Assembly (NCBI RefSeq): GCF_011927635.1
Contig: NZ_JAATJB010000011.1
Span: 1-64,000 of the forward strand
Direction of reading: 5' to 3'
DNA: 64,000 nt
Origin: Sphingomonas trueperi
Lineage (GTDB): Bacteria > Pseudomonadota > Alphaproteobacteria > Sphingomonadales > Sphingomonadaceae
In this document: one piece after another, positions 8,711 through 18,359 of the stretch
Layout: each line of letters starts with the position of its first letter
Numbering within the stretch: position 1 is the stretch's first letter
The notes under the pieces: model-generated
Seen by the model: only the letters and a program-made list of their open reading frames with translations
What the model was told of the DNA's origin: nothing
The model's database searches: none
Program-made: the position numbers and the translations under genes

Positions 8711-10227
8711 GATGCAGAACCGGCCGGCTGGCTTTCGATCAGCGCTTTCACCGTCGTTATCAGAGCGGACCGCTGCGCGGTGTCGATCTGTCCAGTCCGC
8801 TCGATCTGCGCGCATAGATCGGGGACGTGATCGTCGATCCAGGCGGGCAGCCGCGCGCGGAGCGACGGTATCTCCGAGACCACCATGCCATCGAGCAACC
8901 CTTCGCCGAGCGCCACGGCCAGCGCCACCTGGTCGACGACCCGTAGGGGACTCGACAGCGGTTGCACGAGCAAGGCGCGCAAGCGCTTGCCCCGTTCGAT
9001 CTGGGCGCGGACACGCGGCTCGGGCTGCTCGCCGAAGCGGGTGAACATCTCGAGCTCGAGGAACTGCGCATAGTCGAGGCGCATGGTCCCGCTCGCGTCG
9101 CGCAGGACGCGAAGCTGCGTCTTGCCGCCGACCCGGCTCACGCTCGTGCCCACGTCGATGGCGGGCTTGTGCCCCTGCGCGAACAGCTTCGCGTCGAGAA
9201 TGATCTGACCGTCGGTGATCGAGATCAGATTGGTCGGAATATAGGCGCTGACGTTGCCGGCATCGGTCTCCGCGATCGGCAGAGCCGTGAGCGAACCGCC
9301 CCCCTTCTCCGTCGAGAGACGCGCCGCACGTTCGAGCAGGCGGGAATGGAGGAAGAAGACGTCGCCTGGATAGGCCTCGCGCCCGGGCGGCTGTCCGATC
9401 AGCAGGGCGATCTCGCGATGGGTCGCGGCATGCTTGGTGAGATCGTCGAGCACCACCACCGCATGGCCGCCACCATCCCGAAAATACTCGGCCATCGTGA
9501 AGCCCGCGAACGGCGCGATCCATTGCAGCCCCGGCGCCGCGGCGGGGCTCGCCACGACGAAGATGGTGCGATCCGGCGCGCCATGCCGCCGCACCTGATC
9601 GACCACGCGCGCGACCGCCGAGCTTTTCTGGCCGATCGCGACATAGACGCAGATCATGTCGCTGGTGCGCTGGTTGATGATCGTGTCGACCGCGAGCGCC
9701 GTCTTGCCGGTGGCGCGGTCACCGAGAATGAGTTCGCGCTGCCCCCGGCCGATGGCGAACATCGCATCGATTGCGAGCGTGCCGGTCTGCACCGGCTGGA
9801 CGACGAGGTCGCGTTCGATGATCGCCGGCGCCGGCCGTTCGACAGGATCGAAGCGCCTGGCCCGGATCGGCGCGCCCCCATCGAGCGGACGGCCGAGCGG
9901 ATCGACGACTCGGCCAAGCAATGCCTCGCCAACCGGCACGCGCACCACCTCGCCCGAGCCGGTTACGGTGTCTCCTGCCTCCACCTGTGCGGCATCGTCG
10001 AGCAGCACGCAGCCAATCCGGTCCCGGTCGAGCGTGTGGACGAATCCGGTCTGGCCCCGGGCGAGATAGAGCAATTCGTCGAGGCGCGAGTCCGGAAGGC
10101 CCGAGACCATGGCAACGCCGTCGCCGATCGATTCCACCCGGCCAATTGCATCGACACGCGGCCCGAGATTGGCGCGCGCGATGCAGCTCTGGGCCTGCGT
10201 CAGCCAGTCTTCAGGCGATCCGGGCAT
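8707..10227 (-). CDS. atpA: N-ATPase alpha subunit
   Basis: The protein is the regulatory alpha subunit of the F1 hexamer (506 residues, normal length). The P-loop GDRATGKT is at residues 169-176, and the family segments DLTKHA and [14 protein letters not shown] are preserved in variant form ([17 protein letters not shown]). The start at 10227 is supported by an alignable N-terminus (MPGSPEDWL, then the beta-barrel domain) and by the b-subunit gene overlapping by 17 bases. It lies between b and gamma, exactly the N-ATPase gene order. No delta-subunit gene is present, which is characteristic of these operons. Confidence 0.93.
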   Translation of the reverse strand: MPGSPEDWLTQAQSCIARANLGPRVDAIGRVESIGDGVAMVSGLPDSRLDELLYLARGQTGFVHTLDRDRIGCVLLDDAAQVEAGDTVTGSGEVVRVPVGEALLGRVVDPLGRPLDGGAPIRARRFDPVERPAPAIIERDLVVQPVQTGTLAIDAMFAIGRGQRELILGDRATGKTALAVDTIINQRTSDMICVYVAIGQKSSAVARVVDQVRRHGAPDRTIFVVASPAAAPGLQWIAPFAGFTMAEYFRDGGGHAVVVLDDLTKHAATHREIALLIGQPPGREAYPGDVFFLHSRLLERAARLSTEKGGGSLTALPIAETDAGNVSAYIPTNLISITDGQIILDAKLFAQGHKPAIDVGTSVSRVGGKTQLRVLRDASGTMRLDYAQFLELEMFTRFGEQPEPRVRAQIERGKRLRALLVQPLSSPLRVVDQVALAVALGEGLLDGMVVSEIPSLRARLPAWIDDHVPDLCAQIERTGQIDTAQRSALITTVKALIESQPAGSAS

Positions 10228-10960
10228 GATTGTCCTCATTGAGGCTCTCCACCATGGCGTCGAGATCGGCGCGCCAGCTGTTGCGCACGACGGCGTGGGG
10301 CGTGCGAAGCTCCGCGCCGGCGATGAGATCTGGATCGACCGCGAAAATCGGGGTCGCGGTATCCGGCAGGATTTCGCCAAGCGCGCGCGCTACCTGCGTC
10401 TGCAGATCGGCCGTCAGCGGCGCGGGCGTCGCGACGGTGACGGGCCCGGCGGCCGCCAGGCTGAGGCGATCCGCCTCGGAAAGGTCCCCGAGCCGCGCCT
10501 TGAGCGCGTCGACCATGGCCTGCACCGTCTGCTCGGGCGGGAGACGAGCGAGCAACGTGCCTGCCATCGAGGCGGCGAGGCTCGCTGCCTTTTCCCGCCA
10601 CTGCGCCGCCACCCGCCCGCGTTCGGCATCGATCGCCGCATGGCCTTGCTCGACGACGGCGTCCGCCTCGAGCCTGGCCTGCGCGAGGAGGCGCTGGCGC
10701 TCCGCTTCGGCCTCGGTCCGGATCTCGGCGCGGCGAGCCGCCGCATCCGCGACGAAGCCGTCATTCTGCGTCTTGAGCGCCTGCGCTTCGGCCTGTGCCC
10801 GGTCCTTTGCCTCCCGCGCTTCGTCGAGCAGCGCCTGGGCCGATGCCTGGCGGGCAGCGATGGCATCCATCACCGGACGGAACAGGAAGCGTCCGAGCAG
10901 CCACACGAGGATGAGGACATTGACCGCCTGCAGCGCGAGCGTCCACCAGTCGATCCGCAT
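10211..10960 (-). CDS. atpF: N-ATPase b subunit, long form
   Basis: The peripheral-stalk subunit starts [20 protein letters not shown] with a single N-terminal membrane helix. A long Ala/Glu/Arg/Gln-rich coiled coil follows to about residue 130, and then a folded C-terminal part of roughly 100 residues. At 249 residues it is much longer than the usual 155-165 residue b subunit. The extra part probably substitutes for the missing delta subunit, as proposed for N-ATPases; I see no separate atpH. It lies two bases from the c gene and overlaps alpha. Confidence 0.88.
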   Translation of the reverse strand: MRIDWWTLALQAVNVLILVWLLGRFLFRPVMDAIAARQASAQALLDEAREAKDRAQAEAQALKTQNDGFVADAAARRAEIRTEAEAERQRLLAQARLEADAVVEQGHAAIDAERGRVAAQWREKAASLAASMAGTLLARLPPEQTVQAMVDALKARLGDLSEADRLSLAAAGPVTVATPAPLTADLQTQVARALGEILPDTATPIFAVDPDLIAGAELRTPHAVVRNSWRADLDAMVESLNEDNHARIA

Positions 10961-10961
10961 G

Positions 10962-11204
10962 TCAGGCGAACGGGTTGGCGAAGAGCAGCAGCAGCGCAAT
11001 CACGAGGCAGTAGATCGCCATCGTCTCGATCATCGCGAGGCCCACGAACAGCGTGCGCGAGATGGTGTTGGCGGCTTCGGGCTGGCGCGCGATCGCGTCC
11101 ATCGCGGCGGCGACGGCCCTGCCCTGCCCGAGCGCCGGGGCGATTGCGCCGATCGAGATCGCGAAAGCGGCGCCGAGGATGCTGGCGAGATGGATCCAGT
11201 TCAT
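10962..11204 (-). CDS. atpE: N-ATPase c subunit (rotor ring proteolipid)
   Basis: An 80-residue hairpin of two membrane helices with the conserved loop ARQPE at residues 39-43. The ion-binding carboxylate is Glu60. The surrounding residues Gln27, Thr61 and Tyr65 match the Na+-binding set of Ilyobacter c subunits (Gln32, Glu65, Ser66, Tyr70), while the position equivalent to Thr67 is Met62. From sequence alone the ring could bind Na+, but N-ATPase rings have also been reported to work with protons, so the ion is open. The N-terminal helix is Gly/Ala rich (GAAFAISIGAIAPALGQG). The ATG overlaps the a-subunit stop. Confidence 0.93.
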   Translation of the reverse strand: MNWIHLASILGAAFAISIGAIAPALGQGRAVAAAMDAIARQPEAANTISRTLFVGLAMIETMAIYCLVIALLLLFANPFA

Positions 11205-11902
11205 GCGGGGGACTCCTGTTTGGATGGCGGGCGGGCGCCGTTCTCGCTGATAGCGCTGCCGATAAAGACCATGGCGAGCGCGCCGAAAATGTAGGCCTGG
11301 ACCGCGCCGGTCAGCATTTCGAGCGCCATCAGCGGGATCGGGACGAGCAGCCCGGCCAGGCTCAGCACGACGCCGATCATGAAGACACCGCTCATGACGT
11401 TGCCGAACAGGCGCACCATCAGCGAGAAGCTGCGGGTGAAGAGCTCGACGATATTGAGCGGGGCGAGCAGGATCGAGGGGCGCGCGAAGGTCGCGAGATA
11501 GGCCCTGGGCCCGAGCGCGCGGACGCCGAACCAGAGCGTCGCGCCGAAGACGATCAGCGCCAGCGCCGCGTCGGTTTCGAGGGTCGCGGTCGGCGGCTCG
11601 ACGCCGGGGATCAGCGACGACCAGTTGGCGACCAGCAGGAACAGGAACAGCGTGCCGATCAGCGGCAGATAACGCCGCGGCTCCGCCTCCATCGTCTCGC
11701 GGATCTGGCCGGCGACGGTCTCGACGACCAGCTCGAGCGCCGCTTGGGCTCGGGTTGGGCGTAACGCAAGGCGGCGGGTCAGCAGCCAGCTTCCGATTGT
11801 AAGGACGGCCATGATGCCCCAGGTCGTGGCGACCGGCTGGCTGATCGGCACCGGACCGATCGCGAACAGCACATGGCTTTCAAGTGGTGACGCGAATATC
11901 AT
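11201..11902 (-). CDS. atpB: N-ATPase a subunit
   Basis: The membrane stator subunit that forms the ion half-channels. Five to six hydrophobic helices are visible, with the essential arginine in the helix-4 signature SFSLMVRLFGNVMSG and the final helix GAVQAYIFGALAMVFIGSAI. Length is 233 residues, typical of N-ATPase a subunits. The start at 11902 overlaps the AtpR stop (ATGA) and is followed by MIFASPLESHVLF, consistent with the periplasmic N-terminus. It sits upstream of c, as expected. Confidence 0.92.
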   Translation of the reverse strand: MIFASPLESHVLFAIGPVPISQPVATTWGIMAVLTIGSWLLTRRLALRPTRAQAALELVVETVAGQIRETMEAEPRRYLPLIGTLFLFLLVANWSSLIPGVEPPTATLETDAALALIVFGATLWFGVRALGPRAYLATFARPSILLAPLNIVELFTRSFSLMVRLFGNVMSGVFMIGVVLSLAGLLVPIPLMALEMLTGAVQAYIFGALAMVFIGSAISENGARPPSKQESPA

Positions 11903-12165
11903 CGGGCGCCTCCGAGCCGGTGGAGCATGATCTGGCGCCCGCCCATGAAGCCGGTTGTTGCGGCAAGAAGCGCCGGCCACCCTTGCCGGCTGGCGATGAC
12001 AAGAACCAGAATAGTGACGGCGAGGCGCCCGAGCCTGAGCAGGATCGCGCGCGATGCCGGGCCGCCATGGGTGACGAGGTCGGCTTCTCTGGCGATGGCC
12101 GCGAAATGGGCGAGGCCGACCGCAAATCCGAGGGCCAGGAACAGGATGGGGGAGAGCTGGCTCAT
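11899..12165 (-). CDS. atpR: N-ATPase accessory membrane protein AtpR
   Basis: An 88-residue protein with three predicted membrane helices (LSPILFLALGFAVGLAHF, the RLAVTILVLVIA region and WPALLAATTGFMGGRQIML). Position between AtpQ and the a subunit, size and the terminal GFxxGR motif identify it as AtpR, found only in N-ATPase operons. It has been proposed to act with AtpQ in assembly or divalent-cation handling; that role is from the literature, not the sequence. It overlaps both neighbours by four bases. Confidence 0.85.
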   Translation of the reverse strand: MSQLSPILFLALGFAVGLAHFAAIAREADLVTHGGPASRAILLRLGRLAVTILVLVIASRQGWPALLAATTGFMGGRQIMLHRLGGAR

Positions 12166-12433
12166 TGCCGGTGCATCCAGCGCCAGCCCGACCAGCAGCC
12201 GAGGGCGAGCCCGACGAGCAGGAGCGGCGCGGTCCAGAAGATGCCGCTATCCAGCCGGTGGTCGAGCCAGCGGCCGATCGCGAGACCGACCAGCGCGGGC
12301 AGGACGATCTGCCAGCCGAGCACGCCGATCTGGCCGAGATTGCGGGCGACGGAAGGAAGCCGCTGCGCAAGCCGCCGCCGTTCCGCGCGGGTCCGGATGG
12401 CTTCGACGATCGGCTGCTCGGGCTTGTCCGTGC

Positions 12434-12437
<4 letters not shown>
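12162..12437 (-). CDS. atpQ: N-ATPase accessory protein AtpQ (AtpI-like)
   Basis: A 91-residue protein with a charged N-terminal half and two membrane helices (IGVLGWQIVLPALVGLAIGR and WTAPLLLVGLALGCWSGWRW). The GRWLDH motif between the helices is shared with AtpI/AtpQ-type subunits. It stands between epsilon and AtpR, the diagnostic N-ATPase position. AtpI relatives help assemble the c ring; the specific function of AtpQ is less certain. Both ends overlap neighbours (ATGA). Confidence 0.85.
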
Positions 12438-14277
<1,840 letters not shown>

Positions 14278-14397
14278 TCATGCCCGACCGTGCCGCGATC
14301 ATGACGGGACGGGTAGAAGTCGCTGCCCGCGGGCACGACATGGACGACAAGCCAAAAGTGCATTGGCTGAGCGTCGCAGGCAAGCCGCAGATTCGGC

Positions 14398-14405
14398 ATA
14401 CGTAG
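14398..14405 (+). promoter_or_regulatory. ATAMGTAR-type octamer in the N-ATPase/phasin divergent region
   Basis: ATACGTAG lies 145 bases before the atpD start and 124 before the phasin start. The octamer recurs, in the same orientation relative to the leftward gene, upstream of several other units in the window. It resembles the FixJ site GTAMGTAG as I recall it. A GTA-N4-TAC arrangement is also present on the opposite strand here. Binding is inferred. Confidence 0.3.
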
Positions 14406-14528
14406 AGTTACCGATTCTCTCTGATTCAGCCTCGCCGAATATCGGCGGCGCGACGCGATGAGCCTCAGGCCAGGGCTGCATGCCCGATACGCTGGAGCTT
14501 AGACGCGAAGAGAAAGGTTCATCGTCCC

Positions 14529-14948
14529 ATGCCCTATCCGGTCGATCAACTTGCCGCGCTCGCCAAAGCGAATGTCGGCCTGATGCTGAAGCTCGCCGAA
14601 GTCGCCCGGAAAGGTGGCGAAGAGTCGCTCGAGGTCGGCAACCGCGCCGCCGGCCGCTTCGCCGAAGAGGCGCGTGCCTCGATTGCGGGCGCGACGGACA
14701 AGACGTCGGACGCCGGCGCGGTCAGCCCGGCCGGACCGCGGGCACTGTTCGAGGACATGGCCACGGTCCGCGAGCATATGATTGCCGGCACAAGATCGGC
14801 GTTCGAGGAATGGCAGCAGGCCTGGCAGGCCGTCGCGAGCGCTCAGACGGCTCCCGGGGCGCTGGATGCCTTTGCTGCCATTGTCGGACCATGGTTCGGG
14901 CAGAAAAGCCCGGGCGACGGCGAGAAGCAGGCCACCAGCGACAAATAG
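14529..14948 (+). CDS. Phasin-family protein
   Basis: A 139-residue, helix-rich protein with no signal peptide or membrane segment. It shows the phasin style: LAKANVGLMLKLAEVARKGGEE at the start, a middle stretch FEDMATVREHMIAG, and an Ala/Gln/Trp-rich tail with EEWQQAWQAVAS. Phasins coat polyhydroxyalkanoate granules and affect their size and number. The PHA synthase gene about 3.4 kb away supports the call. It is transcribed divergently from the N-ATPase operon, with an AAAGG sequence before the ATG, and converges on the broken fabI gene. Confidence 0.7.
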   Translation: MPYPVDQLAALAKANVGLMLKLAEVARKGGEESLEVGNRAAGRFAEEARASIAGATDKTSDAGAVSPAGPRALFEDMATVREHMIAGTRSAFEEWQQAWQAVASAQTAPGALDAFAAIVGPWFGQKSPGDGEKQATSDK

Positions 14949-14975
14949 GATAGCCCCCGATCGCGGCGAGCCGCC

Positions 14976-15749
14976 CTAGCCGAGCAGGTGCTGACCGCCA
15001 TCGACCGGAATGATCGTACCGGTGATATGGCGGCCGGCATCGCTCACCAGGAAGGCGGCGAGCCCTCCGACATCCTCGATGGTCACGAGCTGGTGCTGCG
15101 GGACCGTCGCCGCGGCCCGTTCGAGCAGCTCGTCGAAGCGGTCGATGCCGCTGGCAGCGCGGGTCGCGATCGGGCCTGGCGAGATCGCATGGGCGCGAAT
15201 GCCCTTGGGGCCAAGCTCAGCCGCGACATAGCGGGTCGCGCTTTCGAGGGCCGCTTTGACCGGCCCCATCAGGTTGTAGTGCTCGACCACCCGCTCCGAC
15301 CCGTAGAAGGTGACGCACAGCAGGCAGCCGCCATCCGACATCAGCGGCTCGGCGAGACGCGCCATGCGCAGGAAGCTGTGGCACGAGACGTCCATCGCCA
15401 GCGCGAGGCCTTCGGCCGAGCTGTCGACGACGCGGCCGTGCAAATCCTCGTTCGGCGCGAAAGCGATCGAATGAAGCAGGAAATCGAGGCCGCCTTATTC
15501 GGACTTCACCCGCTCGAACAGGGCCTCCAGTTCGCCCGGCACCCGGACATCGCACGCGGCGAGCCATTCGACTCCCAGGGTCTCCGCGACGGGCGCCACG
15601 AGCGGCTCGGCCTTTCCGTTGAGATAGGTCGCCGCCAGTCTCGCGCCACAGTCGTGGAAGGCCTGGGCGCAGCCCGCCGCGATGCTCTGCGCGTTGGCGA
15701 TGCCGATCACCAGGCCGCGCTTGCCAGTAAGATCGACGAGAGGTTTCAT
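14976..15749 (-). pseudogene. fabI: FabI-like enoyl-ACP reductase gene with in-frame stop
   Basis: Two halves in the same frame make one enoyl-ACP reductase of the short-chain dehydrogenase type, which reduces trans-2-enoyl-ACP with NAD(P)H. The first half (85 codons) has the FabI nucleotide-binding start LTGKRGLVIGIANAQSIAAGCA. A TAA at 15495-15497 interrupts, and the frame continues as GGLDFLLHSIAFAPNEDLHGRV. The active-site region then follows, with Tyr...Tyr-x6-Lys spacing in FYGSERVVEHYNLMGPVKAALES, and the end TGTIIPVDGGQHLLG. Everything except the stop looks intact, so this is a recent nonsense mutation or a sequencing error. TAA excludes selenocysteine or Trp recoding. The ATG overlaps the ackA stop. 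Confidence 0.85.
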
Positions 15750-16936
15750 GGTTTCGGCTCCTCACGCAGAAGATCGGCGGTGTGGATGGCGATCATCCAC
15801 TCCTCGTCGGTCGGGATGATGCGCACCGTGACACGGCTGAACGGCGCGCTGATGACCGACGCTCCGCGGAGATTCGCGTCCGTGTCGAGCGCCACGCCGA
15901 GCCAGCGGAGCCGATCGGCGACGCGGGCGCGGATTTCAGGCGCATTCTCGCCGATCCCGGCGGTAAACACGAAGCTATCGAGCCCCCCGAGCGAGGATGC
16001 GAGGGCGCCAGCCTGGCGCGCGATCTGCCAGACGAAGAGGTCGATCGCTTCCCCAGCGGCGGGCGTTTCGCTGCCGAGAAGCGCGCGCATGTCGCTCGAT
16101 GTGCCGGACACGCCCAAAAGGCCGGACTCACTGTAGAGGAGATGCTCGACTTCGCGCGCCGTCATGCCCCTCTGCTGGAGAAGATAGAGCACCGCGCCCG
16201 GGTCGAGCGCTCCGCACCGCGTGCCCATCACCAATCCGTCGAGTGCGGTGAACCCCATCGTCGTGTCGATGCTGCGCCCCCCGTCCATCGCACAGAGGCT
16301 GGCCCCGTTGCCGAGATGCGCGGCGATCGTGCGGCCACCGCCTGTATCGGGATCGATCAAACGCAGCTGCCGCGCGATATATTCGTAGGAGATGCCGTGA
16401 AAGCCGTAGCGCCGCATGCCCTCTTCGCCGAGCGCGCGCGGCAGCGCGAGGCGCGTCGCAACCGGGGGCTGGCCATGATGGAAGCCGGTGTCGAAGCAGG
16501 CGACTTGCAGCAGAGCGGGGCGCAGCCTGGAGACGGCGCGGACCGCGGCGAGATTATGGGGCTGATGCAATGGCGCCAGTGGGCAAAGCGCCTCGAGTGC
16601 GGCGAGGAGTGGCGCGTCGACCCGCGCCGGCGCTGAATAGTCGGCGCCCCCATGAACGATCCGATGTCCTACCGCGATCAGATCCTCGCCGACCGAAGCT
16701 TCGATCTCCCGCAGCAAATCCTTGAGCAGCGTCTCATGCGTGATCGTGACGTCTTTCGTCCAGCGCCGGTCGGCAAGGACATCCCCCTTCGCATCGCGCG
16801 CGATCAGGTGCGGCTCAAGGCCGATATTCTCGATCTTGCCGCTCGCCAGCAAAGAGGGCTCATCAGTGCCCGGCTCGGCGTAGAGCGCGAACTTAAGGCT
16901 CGACGAACCGGCGTTGAGGCACAGGATTTCAGCCAT
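15746..16936 (-). CDS. ackA: Acetate kinase
   Basis: Acetate kinase converts acetyl phosphate and ADP to acetate and ATP (or the reverse). The 396-residue protein starts with the signature LCLNAGSSSLKFALY and carries VGHRIVHGG, CFDTGFHHGQP, the catalytic RYGFHGISYEYIA, the phosphate-binding HLGNGASLCA and the C-terminal FTAGIGENAPEIR. Length is normal. It follows the MaoC-Pta gene with an eight-base overlap, so both enzymes of the Pta-AckA route are translationally coupled. I chose the ATG at 16936 because the protein signature begins immediately there. In this setting it would give ATP by substrate-level phosphorylation. Confidence 0.95.
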   Translation of the reverse strand: MAEILCLNAGSSSLKFALYAEPGTDEPSLLASGKIENIGLEPHLIARDAKGDVLADRRWTKDVTITHETLLKDLLREIEASVGEDLIAVGHRIVHGGADYSAPARVDAPLLAALEALCPLAPLHQPHNLAAVRAVSRLRPALLQVACFDTGFHHGQPPVATRLALPRALGEEGMRRYGFHGISYEYIARQLRLIDPDTGGGRTIAAHLGNGASLCAMDGGRSIDTTMGFTALDGLVMGTRCGALDPGAVLYLLQQRGMTAREVEHLLYSESGLLGVSGTSSDMRALLGSETPAAGEAIDLFVWQIARQAGALASSLGGLDSFVFTAGIGENAPEIRARVADRLRWLGVALDTDANLRGASVISAPFSRVTVRIIPTDEEWMIAIHTADLLREEPKP

Positions 16937-18356
16937 CGCGGCGCTGTCCCGCAACGCCGGGAGACGCCTTGGTTGCAGCCCGCGCCAGCAGCACCGCGAG
17001 CGCGCAGGAGGCGAGGCGCGTGCGCACGCTGTCTGCCCGGCTGGTGAGGATGATCGGAACGCGCCCGCCGAGCACCACGCCTGCGGCATCGGCGCCGCCC
17101 AGGAAGGTCAGCTGCTTTGCGAGCATGTTGCCGGCCTCCAGATTGGGCACCAGCAGGATGTCCGCCCGGCCGGCGACCGGCGAGACGATACTTTTGTCGC
17201 GCACGGCCGCCTCGCTGATCGCATTATCGAGGGCGAGCGGTCCATCGAGCAGCGCGCCTTCGATCTGGCCCCGGTCCGCCATCTTGCAGAGCGCCGCGGC
17301 ATCCAATGTGGTGCGCATCCTTGGATTGACCGTCTCGACGGCGGCGAGGATCGCGACCCTGGGTTGTTCGATCCCGATCACATGGGCAAGGTCGATCGCG
17401 TTGCGCGCGATGTCGGCCTTGTCCTCAAGCGTCGGCTCGATGTTAATCGCGGCGTCGGTGATGATGAGCGGGCGCGGATAGCCGGGCACATCCATCACAT
17501 AGGCGTGGCTGATCCTGCGTTCGGTCCGAAGGCCCATGTCGGACGATACGACCGCGCCCATGAGCTCGTCGGTATGAAGCGAACCCTTCATCAGCAGCGC
17601 GGCTTCGCCGGCCCGTACGCGCGCGACGGCTTCGGCGGCGGCGGCGTGGCTGTGCGGGACCCCGATCACCCGGAAGGCGGCAATATCGACACCGGCGTCC
17701 TTCGCCGCATTCGTCATACGCGCCGCAGGTCCGATGAGAATTGGAACGACGATGCCGGCGTCGGCGGCCTCAGCCACCGCGCGCATGGCGTCGGCGCTGC
17801 ACGGATGGACCACGGCCGTGACGCACGCGGATCCGTCCTTGGCGCGCTCCATCAACTGGCGGAAGCGGTCGTGGCTGGCGATCCGCACGTCGGGAAGCGG
17901 CATGCGGGGCCGGCTGACTTTCTCGGTGGGCGCCTTGACCTCGGCCTGGCCGCTGATGACGGTCTCGCCCTTTTGGTTCACGCAGGCGCAGTCGAGAACG
18001 ATGACATGATGCTCGGCGCGCTTCTGCGCGACGGTGACGCAGGCCGTGATGGTGTCGCCGACGCCCACCGGGCGGGTGAAGCGAAGCGATTGGCCGAGAT
18101 AGATCGCACCGGGCCCTGGCAGCTCGGTTCCCAGGATCGCCGAGATGAGCCCCGCGCCCCACATGCCATGAGCGATGACCCTGTGGAACATGTCCGTTTC
18201 GGCATAGACAGGGTCGAGATGCGCCGGATTCACGTCGCCTGACACCGCCGCGAAGAGCTGGATGTCGTCGGCGGTCAGCGTGCGGGTGAGGCTGGCCGTG
18301 TCGCCGACGGCGATCTCGTCGAACGTGCGGTTCTCGATGAGGTTGGCGGTGGCCAT
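16929..18356 (-). CDS. MaoC hydratase / phosphate acetyltransferase fusion
   Basis: A two-domain enzyme of 475 residues. The N-terminal ~150 residues form a MaoC (R-specific enoyl-CoA hydratase, PhaJ-like) hot-dog domain with the catalytic Asp/His in SGDVNPAHLDP and HGMWGAGLIS. The rest (about 165-475) is a PTA_PTB domain with the LLMKGSLHTDELM, RRISHAYVMDVP and ITDAAINIEP motifs that transfers acetyl or acyl groups between CoA and phosphate. Such fusions are annotated as bifunctional enoyl-CoA hydratase/phosphate acetyltransferase. It lies three bases after PHA synthase and overlaps ackA. The hydratase could feed (R)-3-hydroxyacyl-CoA to the synthase and the Pta half could feed acetate kinase, which is inferred from position. 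Confidence 0.9.
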   Translation of the reverse strand: MATANLIENRTFDEIAVGDTASLTRTLTADDIQLFAAVSGDVNPAHLDPVYAETDMFHRVIAHGMWGAGLISAILGTELPGPGAIYLGQSLRFTRPVGVGDTITACVTVAQKRAEHHVIVLDCACVNQKGETVISGQAEVKAPTEKVSRPRMPLPDVRIASHDRFRQLMERAKDGSACVTAVVHPCSADAMRAVAEAADAGIVVPILIGPAARMTNAAKDAGVDIAAFRVIGVPHSHAAAAEAVARVRAGEAALLMKGSLHTDELMGAVVSSDMGLRTERRISHAYVMDVPGYPRPLIITDAAINIEPTLEDKADIARNAIDLAHVIGIEQPRVAILAAVETVNPRMRTTLDAAALCKMADRGQIEGALLDGPLALDNAISEAAVRDKSIVSPVAGRADILLVPNLEAGNMLAKQLTFLGGADAAGVVLGGRVPIILTSRADSVRTRLASCALAVLLARAATKASPGVAGQRRDG

Positions 18357-18359
18357 GGC

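Noticed and set aside
7862..9523. Reading the gamma subunit as a 553-residue protein
   Set aside because: The N-terminal 270 residues are an out-of-frame reading of alpha. The true start is at 8710, overlapping the alpha stop.
10109..11764. A 551-codon open frame opposite the N-ATPase b, c and a genes
   Set aside because: It is an antisense artefact; the N-ATPase genes are unmistakable.
15495..15497. Recoding of the stop in the fabI-like gene
   Set aside because: The codon is TAA, not TGA. No selenocysteine or pyrrolysine signal is plausible, and FabI has no such residue.
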